Part shown: piece by piece, positions 60,680-64,000 of the stretch
How positions within the stretch are numbered: the stretch's first letter is position 1
Layout: every line of letters begins with the position of its first letter
Assembly: GCF_902706225.1 (NCBI RefSeq)
Contig: NZ_CACSKB010000008.1
Span: 1-64,000 of the forward strand
Reading direction: 5' to 3'
Source: Microbacterium sp. 18062
GTDB taxonomy: Bacteria > Actinomycetota > Actinomycetes > Actinomycetales > Microbacteriaceae
Length of the DNA stretch: 64,000 bases
Notes under the pieces: model-generated
Databases searched by the model: none
The model's input: only the letters and a program-made list of their open reading frames with translations
What the model was told of the DNA's origin: nothing
Position numbers and translations under genes: made by a program

Positions 60680-61525
60680 ATGACAGGATCACGACGCTGG
60701 CTCATCACCGGGGCGGGCAGCGGAATCGGCCGCGCGATCGCCGAGGCCGCCCTCGCACAGGGCGATCGGGTGGCCGCGACCGGGTCGGATGCCGCCGCGG
60801 TGCAGCTGTTCGCCGACGCCTACCCCGACCACGCACTGGCACTGCGGCTCGACGTCACCCGCGACGACGACGTGGCGGAGGCGGTGCGCGTCGCCCGCGA
60901 GCGCTTTGGCGGCATCGATGTGCTCGTGAACTGCGCGGGCGTGGGCATGCTCGCCGCGGTCGAGGAGGCCACCGACGAAGAGGTGCGGGCGCTCTTCGAG
61001 GTGAACTTCTTCGGCACGCTGCGCACCGTCCGCGCGACGGTCCCCCTCATGCGCGCCCAGGGAGGCGGACGCATCGTCAACATCTCCTCGGTGGCCGGCA
61101 GGGTGTCGACCTCGCTGGTTGCGCCGTACAGCGCGACCAAGTTCGCCGTCGAGGGGCTCGGGGCCGGGCTCGATGCCGAGACCCGGGGCTTCGGCATCCG
61201 TGTCACAACCGTCTCCCCCGGCGCATACGCGACCGGCTTCGCCGCGTCCTCGCGGTCGACCTCGCAGTCGCTGGCCGGCTATGACGGCGTCCGCGAAGCG
61301 GCATTCGCCTCGGTCGTCGGCTCGCCGTCGGGCGACCCCGCCGACCTCGCCCGCGCCGTGATGGCCATCGTCGAGTCGGCGAACCCTCCCCTGCGCTTCG
61401 CCGCGGGCCAGGACTCCTACGACGCGATCGCGGCGTCCCTGCGCGAGCAGCAGGACGAGCTGAACCGATGGGGCGCGCGCAGCCGTGCCTGCGGCGCCGT
61501 CGTCACGGGGTCCCCCGACCGCTGA
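60680..61525 (+). CDS. Short-chain dehydrogenase/reductase
   Basis: A 281-residue classical SDR with RWLITGAGSGIGRAIAEAAL, LRLDVTRDDD, LVNCAGVG, catalytic Ser in IVNISSVAGR and Tyr/Lys in APYSATKFAVEGL. The remaining C-terminal part (VTTVSPGAYATGF onward) resembles the long SDRs that act on hydroxylated hydrocarbons. Its last 23 bases overlap the 3' end of the convergent flavin reductase gene, so the two transcripts are antisense at their ends. Confidence 0.88.
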   Translation: MTGSRRWLITGAGSGIGRAIAEAALAQGDRVAATGSDAAAVQLFADAYPDHALALRLDVTRDDDVAEAVRVARERFGGIDVLVNCAGVGMLAAVEEATDEEVRALFEVNFFGTLRTVRATVPLMRAQGGGRIVNISSVAGRVSTSLVAPYSATKFAVEGLGAGLDAETRGFGIRVTTVSPGAYATGFAASSRSTSQSLAGYDGVREAAFASVVGSPSGDPADLARAVMAIVESANPPLRFAAGQDSYDAIAASLREQQDELNRWGARSRACGAVVTGSPDR

Positions 61526-62690
61526 GGCGCACGAGATCCGCGGCGAACGCCTGCAGGGCGCCTTCGTCCCCGGACGTCTGCTGCGCGGCGATCAGCTCGC
61601 CGAGGTGGCTGACCGAAACGATGACCTCCGCCCGCCCGTCGGCCCCGACGATCGGGATCTGCACGGATGATGCCGCCGTCAGCTCCTGCTCCCATCCGGC
61701 GGCGGCGGCGCGGACCTCGTCGGCGACGCCGCACCAGAAGCGATCGATGTCGTCGGGCCCGGCAGGTCCCTCGGTGGAGATGCGCTGGAAGGCCTCGAGC
61801 GCGGAGGAGTTCAGCCACACGCCGAAGCCACGGGCGCGCGTGGACTGCAGGAGCTCGTCGATGACCCCGCGATCCAGCCCGCCCACGAGGTGGCGCGCGT
61901 TCTCTGTCCAGGTGTGCACGGTGTCCTCGTCGCCCCAGGCCGCGAATGCGGCGGCGAGGGGCGCGGCGAACGAGAACGTCGCTCCCACCGGACGTGCCGC
62001 CGGCGCGAGGTGGCTGCGCAGGTTCGCCGCGTGCAGCACGAGGACCAGGTCCGCCGCCCTCCCGTAGACCACGCACTCGGCGTTCCACCGTTCGGCGAAA
62101 GCGCGCACCTCGGCACGGATCGCATCCACCTGGGCCAGCTGGCGCGACAGCCCTGCGACGTCGTAGTCCAGTGACGAGACCGTGAACGACCCGTATCCAC
62201 CGCGGAAGTAGATCAGCGGCAGTCCCGCACCAGGCACACCGGCGCCGAACTCTGTCACCTCAGCAAGCACGATGGAGTGGTCGCCCGCCTCGTGCGTGTT
62301 CCGGACGCGGCACTCGAACCATGAGACGGCGTCCGCCAGGCGCGGAAGACCGCCGGGCGTGTCCTCCCAGTGCGCCGTGTCCCAGCGATCGGGCGTCTTC
62401 CGCGAGAACGCCCGGCACAGCTCTTCGTGCCGCGAGCCGAGCACGCTGACGGCGAACCGCCCCTGCGCTTGGATGCGCGGATAGGTCGAGGAGTCCCGCG
62501 CGGGCATGATCGACACCAGAGGAGGGTCCTTCGACACCGCGGCGAAGCTGCCGACCACCATCCCGAGGCGCTCACCGTCCTCGTCGAGCGACGAGACGAG
62601 CACCACGCCCGTCGGATACTGACCCAGCACCGCCCGCCACCACTGCGCAGTCGCCGCGGATCGGGCCTGCAGGTCGCTCTGGGTCGTCAT
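61503..62690 (-). CDS. Flavin reductase fused to an IclR-like effector domain
   Basis: A 395-residue protein of two parts. Residues about 10-170 are a Flavin_Reduct (HpaC/NADH:FMN oxidoreductase) domain: YPTGVVLVSSLDEDGERLGM, FAAVSKDPPLVSIM, FAVSVLGSRHEELCRAFS and GDHSIVLAEVTEF. Residues about 180-375 look like the ligand-binding half of IclR regulators (AECVVYGRAADLVLVLHA, VGATFSFAAPLAAAFAAW, ELLQSTRARGFGVWLNSSA, ending VIVSVSHLGELIAAQQ), with no HTH. ATG 62690 has GGAGG nine bases upstream. It overlaps the GntR operon. A reductase that is itself tuned by an aromatic ligand would fit, feeding the group D monooxygenase at 35431. Confidence 0.82.
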   Translation of the reverse strand: MTTQSDLQARSAATAQWWRAVLGQYPTGVVLVSSLDEDGERLGMVVGSFAAVSKDPPLVSIMPARDSSTYPRIQAQGRFAVSVLGSRHEELCRAFSRKTPDRWDTAHWEDTPGGLPRLADAVSWFECRVRNTHEAGDHSIVLAEVTEFGAGVPGAGLPLIYFRGGYGSFTVSSLDYDVAGLSRQLAQVDAIRAEVRAFAERWNAECVVYGRAADLVLVLHAANLRSHLAPAARPVGATFSFAAPLAAAFAAWGDEDTVHTWTENARHLVGGLDRGVIDELLQSTRARGFGVWLNSSALEAFQRISTEGPAGPDDIDRFWCGVADEVRAAAAGWEQELTAASSVQIPIVGADGRAEVIVSVSHLGELIAAQQTSGDEGALQAFAADLVRLSGRGTP

Positions 62691-62701
62691 CGTTTCCTCC
62701 G

Positions 62702-63403
62702 TCATGCTCGGGTCCTCCCGAAGAGCGCTTCGAGCCGAAGGCGGCGCGAGTGCTCGTGCCGCTGGGCGTCTTCCCTGTCCCGCCGGCCGATCGCGTCGAC
62801 GACGCCCTCCCGATCGGCCATGTCGTCACCGATCCGCACGAGCGCCGAGGGCCGCAGGCGATGCAGGCATAGCTGCAACTGCAGGGAGTCGACCGTGTCG
62901 ACGAGGGCCGTGTTCCGTGTCGAACGCGCGATGGTCCGGTCGAGCACGCGATCGAGCACGGCGACGCGTCCCCACAGGGCGAACCGCGCCGCCTGCGCCA
63001 CCTCACCCACGAGCTCGTTCATCCGCGTCATGTCGCCCGCCGTCCTGGATGTGCAGGCGAGCGCCGCCGCGTGCACCTGCACAGGTGTCAGGAGGGATAC
63101 CAGGTCGGCGGCGCATGCGCGATCCACCCGGCGCACCTGCGCGCCGCGATATCGCAGCGTCGTGACCAGTCCCGCTTCGTCCAGCCGGAGGATCGCCTCC
63201 CGCACCGTCGCGCGCGAGACGTCGAACTGCTCGGCGACCTCGGCCTCGATGAGGCGCTGACCGGGAACGAGCCCTCCCTCTCGCATCGCGATGCGAAGCG
63301 CGTCGGCGATGCGCTGCGCGCTGGTGCCCGCATCGCCGCAGTCGACTCCCCCGGCGTCCGCGCCGGTCCGCAGCCAGGAGCTGAGCACCGTCGCATCCGC
63401 CAT
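62702..63403 (-). CDS. GntR family regulator
   Basis: A 233-residue regulator with a clear GntR winged helix (LVPGQRLIEAEVAEQFDVSR, ATVREAILRLDEAGLVTTLR) and a helical FCD-like C-terminal domain (VHAAALACTSRTAG, DRVLDRTIARSTRN). The FCD metal residues are less regular than in the other two FCD proteins here. ATG 63403 follows GAGGAG. It is cotranscribed with the flavin reductase fusion and driven by shared promoter member 7, so it may be a second-tier regulator of the regulon. Confidence 0.83.
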   Translation of the reverse strand: MADATVLSSWLRTGADAGGVDCGDAGTSAQRIADALRIAMREGGLVPGQRLIEAEVAEQFDVSRATVREAILRLDEAGLVTTLRYRGAQVRRVDRACAADLVSLLTPVQVHAAALACTSRTAGDMTRMNELVGEVAQAARFALWGRVAVLDRVLDRTIARSTRNTALVDTVDSLQLQLCLHRLRPSALVRIGDDMADREGVVDAIGRRDREDAQRHEHSRRLRLEALFGRTRA

Positions 63404-63454
63404 CTTCGCCGCTCCTCGAGATCCACGAAGCACCGCGTGCGACGGTGCGCCGTC

Positions 63455-63522
63455 AGGCTATGCCTCGCCTCGCGATCAGAGGAAAGAGCAAAGCCCGCCC
63501 GATTCATCCATGCCCGTTATGA
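63455..63522 (-). promoter_or_regulatory. Shared-architecture promoter (member 7), drives GntR-flavin reductase operon
   Basis: Minus strand: TCAT-N11-ATGAAT (63522 to 63502), TCTTTCC (63487 to 63481), -10 TAGCCT (63460 to 63455), 47 bases from ATGAAT to the -10. Shares CATAACGGG with member 5. Predicted start near 63448. Confidence 0.6.
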
Positions 63523-63574
63523 ACACTCCGCCATAGCGCCGGGACCAGTGCGAGCGAATCACTCGTAGAGAGCG

Positions 63575-63958
63575 TCACCCGCTGCTGTGTCGTGACGGTC
63601 CCGGTATCACAAGCGGTGCGATCTGGCGCCCGGAGGCTAACCGAGGTACTGGATGCCGAGTCCGAGGATCATGCTGTGCGAGGGAGGCCGCCCATTCCTG
63701 GTCGATGTGGATCATCTGGTACCGCCACGCACCGTCGTCAGGGTTGCAGTCGTGCACGTGGTCAGCGGGGATCAGGACCACGTCTCCCGGGCGGAGGCGG
63801 ATGACGCCGCCGAGGTGGCCGGCGAGAACGGAGGTGCCCGCGTCGATCAGCCCCACTGAGAACGTGTCGTGAGTGTGCGGGCGATAGCAGGAGTTCTCCT
63901 GAGAGGACCGCCTCGCCTCCAGATGCGGAAGATCGTCTCTGCGCCAGAACTCGCTCAT
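63575..63958 (-). pseudogene. Truncated AraC family regulator (N-terminal cupin part only)
   Basis: A 127-residue frame whose first 90 residues are the AraC_binding cupin: SCYRPHTHDTFSVGLIDAGT, then VIRLRPGDVVLIPADHVHDC and GAWRYQMIHIDQEWAASL. After that the sequence becomes Arg/Pro-rich, ends early, and no HTH (about 100 residues) follows in any frame before the promoter of the GntR gene. So the DNA-binding half has been deleted or replaced. The N-terminus looks complete. A short cupin-only protein is possible, but decay after a rearrangement is the simpler reading. Confidence 0.7.
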
Positions 63959-64000
63959 ACCGCACCCGTCCCGGTGCGGTCACCGCGTGCGAGCGGGCCG

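Noticed and set aside
1-64000. CRISPR arrays, insertion sequences, integrases, tRNA genes
   Set aside because: No regularly spaced repeats, no transposase or integrase motifs and no tRNA-like cloverleaf were noticed when reading both strands; a dedicated search was not possible.
63959-64000. Start of a further gene at the right edge
   Set aside because: Only 42 bases remain after the AraC fragment start; nothing can be assigned.

Overview
The window is high-GC DNA with dense, overlapping genes, frequent GTG starts and actinobacterial TANNNT -10 elements. Gene content and codon use suggest a Microbacteriaceae/Microbacterium-like actinobacterium; this is inference, since no rRNA or core marker is present. 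Almost everything is accessory catabolism: oxidoreductases, aldehyde dehydrogenases (3), short-chain dehydrogenases (4), two import systems, aromatic-ring enzymes and eight intact regulators. I see no tRNA, rRNA, insertion sequence, phage gene, CRISPR array or origin.

Layout. 1-1829: end-truncated DUF2207 membrane protein, then a divergent, probably leaderless MarR gene. 2386-13874 (minus): an operon of a choline/ethanolamine-kinase-like protein, hydantoinase A and B, a DAO-type flavoenzyme, a ribose-type ABC importer (lipoprotein, a fused ATPase-permease, a second permease) and a HAD phosphatase. 14130-18869 (plus, divergent): class III PLP enzyme resembling ethanolamine-phosphate phospho-lyase, GntR/UTRA regulator, aldehyde dehydrogenase, tartrate/D-malate dehydrogenase. 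Together these look like a kinase/phospho-lyase pathway for a phosphorylatable amino alcohol. 18955-25518: a catalytically degenerate SDR, an amidohydrolase, a 2-oxoacid (or acetoin) dehydrogenase E1-E2 pair, a VOC protein. 25559-33588: FCD regulator, LigM-like tetrahydrofolate-dependent O-demethylase, ketopantoate-reductase-like enzyme, Dabb protein, zinc alcohol dehydrogenase, XRE-cupin regulator, an M24 protein with an altered metal site, hydroxyisobutyrate-dehydrogenase-like enzyme. 33613-43294 (minus): NmrA-like, MBL hydrolase, group D flavin monooxygenase, ALDH, SDR, KstD-like flavoprotein, fused dipeptide-type ABC ATPases, SDR. 43668-51145 (plus): the matching peptide/nickel-type ABC binding protein and permeases, ALDH, FCD regulator, MFS exporter. 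51281-58167: an FAD hydroxylase with a 4,5-dihydroxyphthalate-decarboxylase-like protein, then a gentisate operon (3-hydroxybenzoate 6-hydroxylase, gentisate dioxygenase, fumarylpyruvate hydrolase, MarR) and a divergent dienelactone-hydrolase-like gene. 58253-64000: LysR regulator, BBE-like oxidase with SDR, a flavin reductase fused to an IclR-like domain with its GntR partner, and a truncated AraC gene.

Main discovery. Seven transcription units between 26 and 63.5 kb share one promoter design: a TCAT-N11/12-ATGAAT dyad (some copies degenerate), often TCTTTCC about 20 bases further on, and a TANNCT-like -10 element 45-48 bases after the ATGAAT start. The dyad has the T-N11-A form and about -65 position of a LysR-type box, and the only LysR gene here sits inside the set. 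This predicts a regulon joining the O-demethylase, the peptide-type ABC importer, the monooxygenase/ALDH operon, the hydroxylase/decarboxylase pair, the BBE oxidase and the flavin reductase into one programme, probably for methoxylated or otherwise substituted aromatics. All functional statements come from reading sequence; no database search was run.
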